64,000 nt of DNA from Ahrensia sp. R2A130 (lineage in GTDB: Bacteria; Pseudomonadota; Alphaproteobacteria; Rhizobiales; Rhizobiaceae), in NCBI RefSeq assembly GCF_000179775.1, contig NZ_AEEB01000003.1, forward strand, positions 620,001 to 684,000, given 5' to 3'. The notes under the pieces are model-generated. The model was not told the DNA's origin. It ran no database searches and saw nothing but the letters and a program-made list of their open reading frames with translations. How positions within the stretch are numbered: the first letter of the stretch is position 1; every line of letters starts with the position of its first letter. Of the stretch, positions 27,541 through 36,549 are shown in pieces. The position numbers and the translations under genes are program-made.

Positions 27541-28392
27541 ATGAACTATCGCCACGCCTATCACGCGGGAAATTTTGCTGACGTGTTCAAACACATCATT
27601 CTGGCGCGGCTGGTGGACTATATGAAAGGCAAGGAAAAAGCCTTTCGCATCTACGACACCCATGCTGGTCTTGGGCGCTACAATCTGGCATCGGTGGAAG
27701 CGGGCAAAACCGGCGAGGCCGAGTTGGGCGTCGCGAAAGTGCTGTCGGCTACGGTTTCGCCTGCCGTCGCTGAAATCATCGCGCCCTGGAAAGAAGCTGT
27801 CGCAGCTTCGCCCGAAGGCACCTACCCCGGTTCGCCTGCCGTCGCCCGCCACCTGATGCGGAAACAAGACCGGCTGGCGCTTTACGAGTTGCACGAAGAG
27901 GATCACCCGGTCCTGGCTTCCAATTTTGCAGGCGATTACCAGACCCGTGTGCAGCATCTCGATGGTTGGCTCGCCGCCGGTGCCCACACCCCGCCGAAAG
28001 AAGCGCGCGGCATCATGCTCATCGACCCACCTTTCGAAGACGGCCACGACTTCGACCGCATGATCGACGCATTGGAAAAATGCCGCAAGCGCTGGGCGGG
28101 TGGCACCGTGGCGCTATGGTATCCGGTGAAAAAACGCGACCACACCGACGAATGGCTCGGCACGTTGCAAACCATGGGCTTCCCCGACCTGCTGAACGCC
28201 GAGTTGGTGGTGAAGCGGCCCAACGACCCCAAAAGCCTGAACGGCTGCGGCATGGTCATCGCCAATCCGCCCTACACACTGCGTGAAGAACTGAACACGC
28301 TGTTGCCATGGCTGGCCGGAGTGTTGCGCCAACAAGACGGTCTGAAAGCATCTGATGGTTTCCGCATTCAGAACCTGTCTGGACGCTCGTGA
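27541..28392 (+). CDS. rlmJ: 23S rRNA (adenine-2030 N6)-methyltransferase
   Basis: RlmJ methylates A2030 of 23S rRNA using SAM. The 283-residue protein opens with the diagnostic MNYRHAYHAGNFADVFKHI and contains YDTHAGLGRYNL, the substrate loop region and the N6-adenine motif IV LIDPPFEDGHDF near residue 160, followed by VALWYPVKKR. The N-terminal wording is nearly invariant in the family, so both function and start are secure. It is divergent from the oxidoreductase gene. An exported-protein gene and a GST gene follow on the same strand. Confidence 0.95.
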   Translation: MNYRHAYHAGNFADVFKHIILARLVDYMKGKEKAFRIYDTHAGLGRYNLASVEAGKTGEAELGVAKVLSATVSPAVAEIIAPWKEAVAASPEGTYPGSPAVARHLMRKQDRLALYELHEEDHPVLASNFAGDYQTRVQHLDGWLAAGAHTPPKEARGIMLIDPPFEDGHDFDRMIDALEKCRKRWAGGTVALWYPVKKRDHTDEWLGTLQTMGFPDLLNAELVVKRPNDPKSLNGCGMVIANPPYTLREELNTLLPWLAGVLRQQDGLKASDGFRIQNLSGRS

Positions 28393-28453
28393 AATGTTGA
28401 CTTCGGGCCCATCCGCGCTGACAAGAAAACAACCGACTACACGGAGCGCCTCC

Positions 28454-28885
28454 ATGTTCACCCGCATCATCCTTGCTGCATCGCTTGCGGCCTCCGCCTT
28501 CGTGGCACCGGCATCAGCCGGACTGTTGGACAAACTCATCCAGCACAAGAGCTTCCCGGATTGCCACGACGCCAAGGTGCTGAACGATATCGTCAAGCGC
28601 TTCAACAACGCGCAGGATTATCACACCCAGCCCGATATTTTCATCGCAGACATCACCCGCATTCACGAACGGCAGGTGAACGAGCCCCATGATGATCTGC
28701 GCGAAGTGAACCGCCGCTATTGCCGTGGCCACGCGCAGATGTCCGACGGCACGCACCCGACACTGTTCTTCCTTATCGAAAGCGGCGCGGGCTTTGCAGG
28801 CAACGGTTTCAACGTGGAATATTGCATGAGCAAATATGACCGCTGGAACGAATTCGACGGCTCTTGTCGTGTTTTGAACTACTGA
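28454..28885 (+). CDS. Small exported cysteine-containing protein, function unknown
   Basis: From ATG 28454 (GGAG 7 bases upstream) the 143-residue product has a Sec signal peptide (MFTRIILAASLAASAFVAPASA) followed by a mature domain with about four cysteines: near residue 35 in FPDCHDAKVLN, in RRYCRGHAQ, in EYCMSKYDR and in GSCRVLNY at the C-terminus. Even cysteine number and export suggest disulfides in the periplasm. The pattern resembles small conserved periplasmic proteins of Hyphomicrobiales with no known role. Its stop overlaps the GST start (TGATG). Confidence 0.72.
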   Translation: MFTRIILAASLAASAFVAPASAGLLDKLIQHKSFPDCHDAKVLNDIVKRFNNAQDYHTQPDIFIADITRIHERQVNEPHDDLREVNRRYCRGHAQMSDGTHPTLFFLIESGAGFAGNGFNVEYCMSKYDRWNEFDGSCRVLNY

Positions 28886-29475
28886 TGGAACTCCTAGCGG
28901 CTGCGGCCTCCCCTTACGTTTCCAAGGTCGTCATGGCCGCCCACCACGCTGGTGTTGAAATCGACGTGGTGAATGTGGATGCCACAAACGGCGACCCGCG
29001 CCTCGACAAAGCCAATCCGCTGGCAAAAATTCCCTGCCTCGTGCTGGAAGATGGAACCGGTCTGTTCGACAGCCGCGTCATCACCCGTCATCTGGATCGC
29101 GTCGGCAACGGCAAACTGTTTCCCACCGCGCAACCACATCTGGCCGAGCGCTACGAGGCGCTTTGCGACGGCCTGAACGACGTCACAGTTGGCGGCATTT
29201 ACGAAATGCGCTTCCGCCCCGAGGACAAGGTGCACCAGCCATGGCTGGACCGCCTTTGGGACAAGGCCAACCGTGCGCTCACCGCAATTGCAGACGACCT
29301 GCCTGAGACCGGCGCAAACCTGAACATCGGCGGCATCGCGCTGGCAGCATCCCTTGGCTATCTCGATTTGCGCTATGCAGGAAAATGGGAAGACGCCCAT
29401 CCGGCAGTGCGTAAATGGCAGCAGGGCTTTGCGACCGATCACGCCGATCTGGCAGCGCTTCTCCCCTCGGCCTAG
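28885..29475 (+). CDS. Glutathione S-transferase family protein
   Basis: The 196-residue cytoplasmic protein has a thioredoxin-like N-terminal domain beginning ELLAAAASPYVSKVVMAAHH, with the cis-proline segment NPLAKIPCLVLEDGTGLFDS (about residues 43-62) that binds glutathione in this family, and an all-helical C-terminal domain ending HPAVRKWQQGF. The catalytic residue is likely the serine of SPYVSKV. The start at 28885 overlaps the previous stop, and seven extra codons upstream belong to the preceding gene. Substrate not known. Confidence 0.85.
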   Translation: MELLAAAASPYVSKVVMAAHHAGVEIDVVNVDATNGDPRLDKANPLAKIPCLVLEDGTGLFDSRVITRHLDRVGNGKLFPTAQPHLAERYEALCDGLNDVTVGGIYEMRFRPEDKVHQPWLDRLWDKANRALTAIADDLPETGANLNIGGIALAASLGYLDLRYAGKWEDAHPAVRKWQQGFATDHADLAALLPSA

Positions 29476-29490
29476 TGTCTTACACATAGT

Positions 29491-29521
29491 GCTGAACATC
29501 GGTGCCGGAACCGCGTTCAGC
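29491..29521 (+). terminator. Hairpin after the GST gene
   Basis: GCTGAAC pairs with GTTCAGC, with an inner CGGT/ACCG stem, 15 bases after the GST stop. No U-tract follows, so it may stabilise a 3-prime end rather than terminate alone. Confidence 0.5.
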
Positions 29522-29584
29522 CCTTGCAGGCGGGCGCATCGGTTCCTAACTGTTTGCGAAGCCAGCTGAACTTCCGGAATTTCG

Positions 29585-30538
29585 ATGCTCGTCTATTTGC
29601 TCCTTGCTCTCGGCCTGGTTCTGCTTGTCTTTGGCGGTGACTGGCTGGTCAAAGGCGCGGTGGGTCTGGCAAACCGTTACGGGATCTCCCCCCTCATAAT
29701 CGGCCTTACAATCGTAGCCTTTGGCACCTCTGCTCCGGAACTTGTGGTTTCGCTCGATGCGGCATGGATTGGCAAAGGCGGTCTCGCGGTGGGCAATGTG
29801 GTCGGTTCCAACATCGCCAATGTTCTGCTGGTGCTGTCGGTGCCAGCCTTCTTTGCAGCGCTTAACTCCGGTGAAGACGACACCCGCGTAACGCTTGGGT
29901 TCCTTGCGGTCATGACCATCGGCTTCATGATTGCGCTGCAAGGCGGCGAGGTTAGCCAGATTTCAGGCTTAATTCTTCTGGCGGGTCTTTTCCTTTTTCT
30001 TGGTCAGCAATTTCTTGCCGCCCGCAAGCAGTCTGCCAACGATGATATGTCCGGCATCGAAGATGAAGTCGGTGAAATCCCCACCGACACGAAACGTATC
30101 GCGATGCTGCTGATAGCTGGAGCGCTGACGCTGCCTCTGGCCGCTTGGCTGACCGTGGACAACGCCGTGGCAATCGCCACGATCTGGAACGTACCGGAAG
30201 AAATCATCGGCCTGACCATCGTTGCCATCGGCACGTCACTCCCGGAACTCGCCACCAGCATTCAGGCGGCGCGGCAGGGCAATTCCTCCGTCGCTATCGG
30301 CAACGTCATCGGCTCGAACCTTTTCAATATCGCAGCTATCATGGGCATCACCGCTGCGGTTGCCGGGCCCATTCCTGTGGCGAGCCATGTGGTCACGTTC
30401 GACATCTGGATCATGGCTGCAGCGACCGTTTTCCTCATCGCACTTACGATGTTCAAAGGCGTCCGCATCGGCAAACGCATCGGCGGCGTATTGCTCGCCT
30501 CCTACGTCGCCTACCTCGTCGCCACGGTGATGCTGTAG
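29585..30538 (+). CDS. Calcium/sodium antiporter, CaCA family
   Basis: The 317-residue inner-membrane protein has the two inverted alpha repeats of the CaCA exchangers: the first with VAFGTSAPELVVSLDAA and GNVVGSNIANVLL, and the second with VAIGTSLPELATSIQAA and GNVIGSNLFNIAAIMG. These acidic and polar helices carry the ion-binding residues. A central charged loop (near residue 155, NDDMSGIEDEVGE) links the halves. About ten hydrophobic segments are visible. It resembles E. coli YrbG. GGAA precedes the ATG by six bases. Direction of exchange is by family analogy. Confidence 0.93.
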   Translation: MLVYLLLALGLVLLVFGGDWLVKGAVGLANRYGISPLIIGLTIVAFGTSAPELVVSLDAAWIGKGGLAVGNVVGSNIANVLLVLSVPAFFAALNSGEDDTRVTLGFLAVMTIGFMIALQGGEVSQISGLILLAGLFLFLGQQFLAARKQSANDDMSGIEDEVGEIPTDTKRIAMLLIAGALTLPLAAWLTVDNAVAIATIWNVPEEIIGLTIVAIGTSLPELATSIQAARQGNSSVAIGNVIGSNLFNIAAIMGITAAVAGPIPVASHVVTFDIWIMAAATVFLIALTMFKGVRIGKRIGGVLLASYVAYLVATVML

Positions 30539-30592
30539 GCCTGCGTCAAAGACGCTTTGTGGTGATGGCGCTGCCTGCGCTAAACCAAAGCC

Positions 30593-32572
30593 ATGAGTGA
30601 TTCTGCACCTTCACCGGATAAGTCGACGGAGACCGTCGAACGCGCCAAACCGCGCGACAGCGGAGACGTAATCTGGGAAGAAACAGCGCCCCCGTCCGAT
30701 AAAATTGGCGCGGAGGTCATCGCCGATTTCGTCACCCGCCTGCCGAAGAAACCCGGCGTTTATCGCATGATGAACCGCGCTGGTGACGTGCTGTACGTCG
30801 GCAAGGCGAAGAACCTGAAAAACCGCGTGTCGAGCTACGCCCGCGGCGTCGGCCATGGCGGCAATCGCACCGCGCGAATGATCGCGGAAACGGCCAACAT
30901 GGAGTTCGTCACCACGAACACCGAAACCGAGGCGCTGCTGCTGGAGGCCAACCTCATCAAGCGGTTGCGGCCTCGCTACAACGTGCTCATCCGCGACGAC
31001 AAATCGTTTCCCTATATCCTGCTCACCAGCGACCACGATGCCCCGGGCCTGTTCAAATTTCGCGGCGCCCGCACCCGTAAAGGCGACTATTACGGCCCGT
31101 TCGCCAATGCAGGTTCGGTCAACAGCACCATCACCGCGCTACAACGCATTTTCCAGCTTCGCACCTGCACTGACAGCTTCTACCAGAACCGCACGCGCCC
31201 TTGCCTGTTGCACCAGATCAAACGCTGCGCAGGGCCATGCACAGGCGAAGTGTCCAAAGACGACTACGCAGACCTGGTGAAGCAAACGAAGGATTTCCTG
31301 TCGGGTCGCAGTCAGGAAATCAAACAGCGCTTTTCCACCCGCATGCAAACAGCATCGGACGAGATGGATTTCGAGCTCGCCGCGATTTACCGCGACCGCC
31401 TTGCTGCGCTTTCACATGTTTCCGGCCATCAAGGCATCAACCCGCAGCACCTGAAAGAGGCCGACATCTTCGCCATCCACGAAGAACAGGGCCATTTCTG
31501 CATCCAGGTATTCTTCTTCCGAACGGGCCAGAACTGGGGCAACCGCGCCTACTTCCCGCGCGCAGACAAAACGTTCGAACCAGCCGAAGTGCTGGAGGCT
31601 TTCGTCTCGCAATTCTACGACGACAAGCCCGTGCCGCGTATGGTGTTGACCTCACACGAGTTGGCGCAGGAAGAACTTCTGGCCGAGGCACTGTCTGCAA
31701 AAGCGGGCCACAAGGTCGTCGTTTCCAAGCCGCAACGCGGCGAAAAGCGCGAGTTGATGGAACAGGTCGCCCGAAATGCCCGCGAGGCACTGGGCCGAAA
31801 ACTGTCCGAAAGCGCGACGCAAAACAAATTGCTGGCAGGCCTGCAGGAAGTCTTCCAACTCGACCGCCCACCCCGCCGCATCGAGGTTTACGACAACTCC
31901 CACATCATGGGCACGAACGCAGTAGGCGGCATGATCGTCGCGGGGCCGGACGGCTTCGCCAAAAACCAGTACCGCAAGTTCAACATCAAGGACGAAGAGA
32001 TCACGCCGGGCGACGATTTCGGAATGATGAAAGAGGTCTTCACCCGACGCTTCGCCCGCCTGAAAAAAGAAAATGGCAACGAGTCGCCCAAAGACGAATC
32101 TGCAGAAGACACGATGCCAGCGTGGCCTGATCTCGTTCTCATCGACGGTGGCGCGGGCCAGCTTTCCGCGTGTCGCGAGATTATGAAGGAGCTTGATCTG
32201 GAGGATAAGGTCACGCTGGTCGGTGTAGCGAAAGGCGTGGACCGCGATGCGGGCCGAGAGCGATTCCACCAGACGGGCAAGAAAGATTTCACCCTGCCCC
32301 TGCGCGATCCGACGCTCTATTTCATCCAGCGCCTGCGCGACGAAGCACACCGGTTTGCAATCGGCACACACCGCGCCAAGCGCAAAAAGGACCAGCTAAA
32401 AAACCCGCTAGACGAGATCGAAGGCATTGGCCCGTCTCGCAAGCGCGCAATTCTGCACCATTTCGGTTCCGCGAAAGCTGCAGGCCGTGCTGCGGTGGAA
32501 GATTTGATGGAGGTTGATGGCGTGAGCGAGAACATGGCGCGCCGCATTCACGCGCACTTCCAAAAAGGGTGA
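30593..32572 (+). CDS. uvrC: Excinuclease ABC subunit C
   Basis: UvrC makes both incisions in nucleotide excision repair. The 659-residue protein has an N-terminal GIY-YIG nuclease ([21 protein letters not shown], about residues 51-71), a cysteine-rich patch with [20 protein letters not shown], a UVR domain (around [15 protein letters not shown]), the C-terminal RNase H-like nuclease ([31 protein letters not shown]) and paired helix-hairpin-helix motifs at the end ([17 protein letters not shown]). About 50 residues precede the first domain. It leads the uvrC-pgsA-moaD-moaE order typical of the group. Confidence 0.97.
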   Translation: MSDSAPSPDKSTETVERAKPRDSGDVIWEETAPPSDKIGAEVIADFVTRLPKKPGVYRMMNRAGDVLYVGKAKNLKNRVSSYARGVGHGGNRTARMIAETANMEFVTTNTETEALLLEANLIKRLRPRYNVLIRDDKSFPYILLTSDHDAPGLFKFRGARTRKGDYYGPFANAGSVNSTITALQRIFQLRTCTDSFYQNRTRPCLLHQIKRCAGPCTGEVSKDDYADLVKQTKDFLSGRSQEIKQRFSTRMQTASDEMDFELAAIYRDRLAALSHVSGHQGINPQHLKEADIFAIHEEQGHFCIQVFFFRTGQNWGNRAYFPRADKTFEPAEVLEAFVSQFYDDKPVPRMVLTSHELAQEELLAEALSAKAGHKVVVSKPQRGEKRELMEQVARNAREALGRKLSESATQNKLLAGLQEVFQLDRPPRRIEVYDNSHIMGTNAVGGMIVAGPDGFAKNQYRKFNIKDEEITPGDDFGMMKEVFTRRFARLKKENGNESPKDESAEDTMPAWPDLVLIDGGAGQLSACREIMKELDLEDKVTLVGVAKGVDRDAGRERFHQTGKKDFTLPLRDPTLYFIQRLRDEAHRFAIGTHRAKRKKDQLKNPLDEIEGIGPSRKRAILHHFGSAKAAGRAAVEDLMEVDGVSENMARRIHAHFQKG

Positions 32573-32657
32573 CGGTTCCAGAAAAATTGAAGCCGCTGAT
32601 ACGCTTCAACACAAATGGCGAGTTGAAATACGCCCGCCGATAGGCTTTGACACCATC

Positions 32658-33266
32658 ATGAAAGAACAGCGCACCCCCACCCGGCAAGCAGGCCCTTGGA
32701 GCATTCCCAACCTGCTGACCTATGCCCGCATTCTCGTGGTGCCCTTGGTGGTGCTGTGCTTCGACCTCACCGAGCGCGACAATTCCACCGACACCGCCCG
32801 TTGGTGGGCACTCGGCCTGTTCGTCTTTGCATCGGTGACAGATTTTTTCGACGGATATCTGGCCCGCATCTGGCAGCAAACATCATCATTGGGCAAAATG
32901 CTCGACCCAATCGCGGACAAGCTGCTGGTCGCAGCGTGCCTGCTGTTGTTGGCCGCTGACGGCTCTATCGCGGGTTGGTCAATTTGGGCAGCCGTGGTGA
33001 TTTTGAGCCGCGAAATTCTGGTTTCTGGCCTGCGCGAATATCTGGCCGATCTGAAGGTGTCCGTCCCCGTCACCCAGTTGGCGAAATGGAAGACAACCTT
33101 GCAGATGGTCTCCATCGCATTCCTGTTGGCTGGGCCTGCAGGCGACAAGATCTTACCCTTCACCACGCAGGCTGGCTTGGCGCTTCTGTGGGTCGCCGCT
33201 GCGGTCACTCTCATCACCGGCTGGGATTATTTCCGCGCCGGCGTCAAACACATGATTGACGATTAA
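32658..33266 (+). CDS. pgsA: CDP-diacylglycerol-glycerol-3-phosphate 3-phosphatidyltransferase
   Basis: PgsA makes phosphatidylglycerol phosphate, the committed step to PG and cardiolipin, in the inner membrane. The 202-residue length, the start WSIPNLLTYARILVVPLV and the complete motif DGYLARIWQQTSSLGKMLDPIADK (about residues 65-88) are typical. Position after uvrC supports the specific assignment over other CDP-alcohol transferases. The stop TAA overlaps the moaD ATG (TAATG), so moaD and moaE are coupled to it. Confidence 0.93.
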   Translation: MKEQRTPTRQAGPWSIPNLLTYARILVVPLVVLCFDLTERDNSTDTARWWALGLFVFASVTDFFDGYLARIWQQTSSLGKMLDPIADKLLVAACLLLLAADGSIAGWSIWAAVVILSREILVSGLREYLADLKVSVPVTQLAKWKTTLQMVSIAFLLAGPAGDKILPFTTQAGLALLWVAAAVTLITGWDYFRAGVKHMIDD

Positions 33267-33523
33267 TGGCGACGAAAGTCCTCTATTTCGCATGGCTGCG
33301 CGAGCGCATTGGCCTCGCGGAAGAGACTGTCGACCTACCGGAAACAGTAACCGACGTGACCACACTTCTCGGCTGGCTGGCCGGTCGTGGTGATGGCTAT
33401 GCCTACGCGTTAGAAAACCCGGACATCGTGCGAGTGGCACTGGACCAGCAACTCGTGCATCAATCCACGCCCATCGGTGAACCGCGCGAAATCGCGCTCT
33501 TCCCACCCATGACCGGCGGTTGA
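33266..33523 (+). CDS. moaD: Molybdopterin synthase sulfur carrier subunit
   Basis: MoaD is a ubiquitin-fold protein that carries the thiocarboxylate sulfur for molybdopterin synthesis. The 85-residue product starts KVLYFAWLRERIG and ends FPPMTGG, with the required C-terminal Gly-Gly. Its ATG overlaps the pgsA stop and moaE begins one base after its own stop, so the two synthase subunits are made together. Confidence 0.95.
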   Translation: MATKVLYFAWLRERIGLAEETVDLPETVTDVTTLLGWLAGRGDGYAYALENPDIVRVALDQQLVHQSTPIGEPREIALFPPMTGG

Positions 33524-33524
33524 G

Positions 33525-33983
33525 ATGACACCTGTCGTCCGCGTTCAGGCAGAAGACTTCGATCCAGCTGCCGAACAAAATGCGCTAACAGCCGGCCGCA
33601 CCGATGTGGGTGCCGTCGCCACCTTCACCGGCCTTTGCCGCAGCGAGGGCGAAAGCCTCTCGGCGCTGGAGCTGGAACATTATCCCGGCATGGCTGAAAG
33701 CCAGATCGAGGCTGCTGCCAATCGCGCAGCCGAGCGTTTCACCGTGGACGCCCTACTCGTCATCCACCGCTACGGCAAAATCGCACCGGGCGAACGCATC
33801 GTCTTCGTATGCGCCACCAGCCGCCACCGCGACGCCGCCTTCGACGCCTGCCGCTACGTCATGGACTACCTGAAAACCGACGCGCCGTTCTGGAAGAAAG
33901 AACATCGGGTCGATGGTGGCGAGGGCGAATGGGTGGATGCGAAGGATGCAGATAACAGCGCAAAGGCGCGGTGGGAAAGCTAG
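33525..33983 (+). CDS. moaE: Molybdopterin synthase catalytic subunit
   Basis: MoaE inserts two sulfurs from MoaD into precursor Z (cPMP) to form molybdopterin. The 152-residue protein has GAVATFTGLCRSEG, LELEHYPGMAE, VIHRYGKIAPGE and the catalytic lysines in APFWKKEH; length is normal. Its stop TAG and the stop of the convergent desaturase share the palindrome CTAG, leaving no intergenic space. Confidence 0.95.
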   Translation: MTPVVRVQAEDFDPAAEQNALTAGRTDVGAVATFTGLCRSEGESLSALELEHYPGMAESQIEAAANRAAERFTVDALLVIHRYGKIAPGERIVFVCATSRHRDAAFDACRYVMDYLKTDAPFWKKEHRVDGGEGEWVDAKDADNSAKARWES

Positions 33984-35080
33984 GCCAGCGCCACGTCGCC
34001 GTGGAACTCGTCACGATACGGTTTTGCACCATTCGGCAACTCCCGCTTCTGCCAATAATCCTCGCCCGCCATCTGGCGTTTCAGCACCTGCCAGACGTCA
34101 CCGAACGCATCGACGAATCCCGTGTTCGGTTCCGGTAGATCGTGCTTGATGAGCGCATGCAATTTCGGCAGCGCGTGATACGGCACCATCGGAAACATGT
34201 GATGTTCAACGTGATAATTCATGTTCCAGTAGATGAAACGACTGATCGGGTTGGCGTAGAAGGTGCGGGTGTTGAGACGATGATCCAGAACGTTTTCGGC
34301 TAATCCCGCATGTTGCAAAATACCGGTCAGCACATGGTGCCAAGCGCCGTAGAGGCGCGGCAGACCGATAACCATTAGCGGTAGAATAGAGCCAATCGTT
34401 ACCGCCAGCGCGATGGTCGCCGCGTAAATAGCCACCCACCAACGGGCGATAGTAAACATGGTTTTCTGCTCCGGTTCCGGCACATAGAGCGATTGATCCC
34501 CAGCCGTGCGGCCAGCCGCGTTGATGAACATGGTCTTGATGCCCGTCCACGCATCCAGAACCCCCACCATATTGAGCGCGGCCACCACCAAATCAGGCGG
34601 TTGCATGATGTTAATCTCGGGGTCACGGCCAACGATGATCGTGTCGCTGTGGTGGCGCGAGTGGCTCCACCGCCAGCCGATAGGGTTTCGGATCATGCAG
34701 AAACACGCGATCTGGTACGTCCAGCGATTCATCCATTTGGTCTTGAACGCTGTGCCGTGCCCACATTCGTGCCAACGGCTGTCCCCCGCCGAACCGTAGA
34801 GCACGCCATAAGCCAGCCAAAACGGCGCGGACCACCAGCTCGGCCACAGCCAGATACCGATGCCCGCAAACAGCATCATTAGCCCAAGCCACAAAAGCGT
34901 ATCGCGGATGGCAGGCCCATCCTTGCGCTCCATCAATTCGCGCAGCGCCTTGCGGTCGACATCGGTGTGATACCACTGCGCCGACACCAACCCACGCTCA
35001 ACAGCCTGCCGCGCACTTTCGCCGGTTAGCGTGTAGTCGCGCTTTTCTTCGGACGCATCGGTACCAGCCGTTAGGGTCAT
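33980..35080 (-). CDS. Fatty acid desaturase family membrane protein
   Basis: This 366-residue integral membrane protein has the three histidine boxes that bind the di-iron centre of acyl desaturases and hydroxylases: HECGH near residue 105, HSRHHSD near 141 and HVEHH near 299, with hydrophobic pairs between them. Family members act on acyl lipids at the cytoplasmic face of the membrane; carotenoid hydroxylases share the same boxes, so the substrate is not settled. No partner ferredoxin or reductase gene is adjacent. It follows the terminator of ndk and overlaps the end of moaE by 4 bases. Confidence 0.85.
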   Translation of the reverse strand: MTLTAGTDASEEKRDYTLTGESARQAVERGLVSAQWYHTDVDRKALRELMERKDGPAIRDTLLWLGLMMLFAGIGIWLWPSWWSAPFWLAYGVLYGSAGDSRWHECGHGTAFKTKWMNRWTYQIACFCMIRNPIGWRWSHSRHHSDTIIVGRDPEINIMQPPDLVVAALNMVGVLDAWTGIKTMFINAAGRTAGDQSLYVPEPEQKTMFTIARWWVAIYAATIALAVTIGSILPLMVIGLPRLYGAWHHVLTGILQHAGLAENVLDHRLNTRTFYANPISRFIYWNMNYHVEHHMFPMVPYHALPKLHALIKHDLPEPNTGFVDAFGDVWQVLKRQMAGEDYWQKRELPNGAKPYRDEFHGDVALA

Positions 35081-35124
35081 TTTCGATCTCCTCCAACCAA
35101 CAGGCTAAACAGAAATCCGCACAC

Positions 35125-35159
35125 AAAAAAAGCCCGCCACGATCAACTCGCGGCAGGCT
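35125..35159 (-). terminator. Strong rho-independent terminator downstream of ndk
   Basis: Read on the minus strand, AGCCTGCCGCGA and TCGTGGCGGGCT form a 12-base stem (two G-U pairs) around GTTGA, followed by seven T (35131-35125). It ends the ndk transcript before the desaturase gene. On the plus strand CTTTT follows, so it may be weakly bidirectional. Confidence 0.9.
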
Positions 35160-35171
35160 CTTTTCAGTCTC

Positions 35172-35262
35172 TAGGCCACGCTCCAACCGGAGCGAAGAGC
35201 GACCGGGCGGTCAGCCCGCCCCGCCGGAGCGAAGGCGAAGCCGACAGCGTGAGGCCAAGCAA
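35172..35262. repeat. GC-rich 3-prime repeat, copy A (downstream of ndk)
   Basis: The block contains several short hairpins (GCTCC AACC GGAGC at 35180-35193; GGGCGG with CCGCCC) and the unit at 35228-35253, AGCGAAGGCGAAGCCGACAG plus CGTGAG, which recurs at 56303-56330 with a longer stem. It begins about 15 bases after the ndk stop. Confidence 0.65.
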
Positions 35263-35267
35263 AGCGC

Positions 35268-35690
35268 TTAACCCGCGATGTCGTTTTCGGCGAACCAGAA
35301 AGCGATTTCGCGTGCAGCGGATTCTGGAGCGTCGGAACCGTGGACGGAGTTTTCGCCCAGCGACTGAGCATATTCCTTGCGGATGGTGCCGGCGTCAGCT
35401 TCCGCAGGGTTGGTTGCGCCCATGACGTCGCGGTTTTTGAGAATTGCGCCTTCACCTTCGAGCACCTGAACGACGGTTGGGCCGGACGACATGAATTCTG
35501 TCAGCTCACCGAAGAAGGGACGCTCGGAATGCTCGGCGTAGAACGCTTCTGCATCACGCAGGCTCATGTGCACGCGCTTGGAGGCGACGACGCGCAGGCC
35601 GTTGTCTTCAAGGTGCTTGGTGATCGCGCCTGTAAGGTTACGCGCAGTAGCGTCTGGTTTGATCATGGAGAATGTGCGTTCGATGGCCAT
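35268..35690 (-). CDS. ndk: Nucleoside diphosphate kinase
   Basis: Ndk equalises nucleoside triphosphate pools by passing phosphate through an active-site histidine. The 140-residue protein shows [16 protein letters not shown] at the start and the family signature region ending in [14 protein letters not shown], where the catalytic histidine is in NSVHGSD near residue 117. ATG 35690 has AAGGAG seven bases upstream. A strong terminator lies downstream at 35125-35159. The GST gene upstream (35795) has the same direction. Confidence 0.97.
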   Translation of the reverse strand: MAIERTFSMIKPDATARNLTGAITKHLEDNGLRVVASKRVHMSLRDAEAFYAEHSERPFFGELTEFMSSGPTVVQVLEGEGAILKNRDVMGATNPAEADAGTIRKEYAQSLGENSVHGSDAPESAAREIAFWFAENDIAG

Positions 35691-35794
35691 GGATTGGCTC
35701 CTTTGTCGAATATCGAAAGGTGGGAGATGACAGGCCGCAGGGCTGACCCAACGACGTTGGCCGCTCCATAGCCCCTGCCCGCGCTGCCTGCAAG

Positions 35795-36487
35795 CTAGGC
35801 CGCTTTGGGTACGGAACGGCCCACACCATCATACATGTCCAGCAACCGCTCGAACCATTCACCGACAGGGCTGGTTTTGTCCAACACATCCAGCGGGCTG
35901 GTAACGCGCAGCCATTGAAGCGCTCCAAAGACGATGTAGTCAGCAAAGAGCGGAGTTTTCCCGCCCAAATAGGGCTGTCCCTGCAACGTCGTGGCAAATG
36001 GTTCCAGCGCACGCCCCAACTCTGCACCATCCTTCGGAAACTTTGCGGAAAATTCTTCCAGCGTGCTCCCGAGCGTGTTTTCTCTGGTGCGGCGGAAGAA
36101 TGCCTTATCGGTATCTGCAAGTGCATCGTGAATATCCAGCATCGCCAGCTTGGACACAGCCGGATGAAGGTTTCTCTGCGACCAGTTGCCAACGAACCTG
36201 GTAAGCGCGGCCGCTTCCGGCCCGCCCAATACGGAAGGGGTGTCCGGATAGTTGGCATCAAGATATTCCGCGATCGCCAGACTGTCTTCGACAACGGTAT
36301 CGCCGTCGCGGATCACCGGCACACGACGAGCATCGCCGCCCTCCAGGGTAGCGACCTGCGTGAACGGAACTGCGACCGTTTTATAGTCCAATCCCTTGTG
36401 CTCCAGCGCCATGCGGCTCTTCCAGCAATGCGGGCTGAAGACTTGGGCACTGTCTGCGCCGCAAAGTTCGTAATGCAAAATGGTCAT
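35795..36487 (-). CDS. Glutathione S-transferase family protein (second copy)
   Basis: The 230-residue protein has a thioredoxin-like N-terminal domain: [20 protein letters not shown], where SPHCW places a cysteine or serine at the active site, then [20 protein letters not shown] containing the cis-proline and the glutathione-binding E-S pair. A helical C-terminal domain follows (about residues 85-225). The VFSPHCW form resembles beta-etherase-type bacterial GSTs, some of which cleave aryl ethers, but substrate is unknown. GGAG lies 9 bases before ATG 36487. It is unlike the GST at 28885 in sequence. Confidence 0.85.
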   Translation of the reverse strand: MTILHYELCGADSAQVFSPHCWKSRMALEHKGLDYKTVAVPFTQVATLEGGDARRVPVIRDGDTVVEDSLAIAEYLDANYPDTPSVLGGPEAAALTRFVGNWSQRNLHPAVSKLAMLDIHDALADTDKAFFRRTRENTLGSTLEEFSAKFPKDGAELGRALEPFATTLQGQPYLGGKTPLFADYIVFGALQWLRVTSPLDVLDKTSPVGEWFERLLDMYDGVGRSVPKAA

Positions 36488-36549
36488 GGGCGTTCGTCTC
36501 CGGTTCAGTTAGCTTTCGCGTAAGCATCGTCGGACGGAGGCACAAGCGC

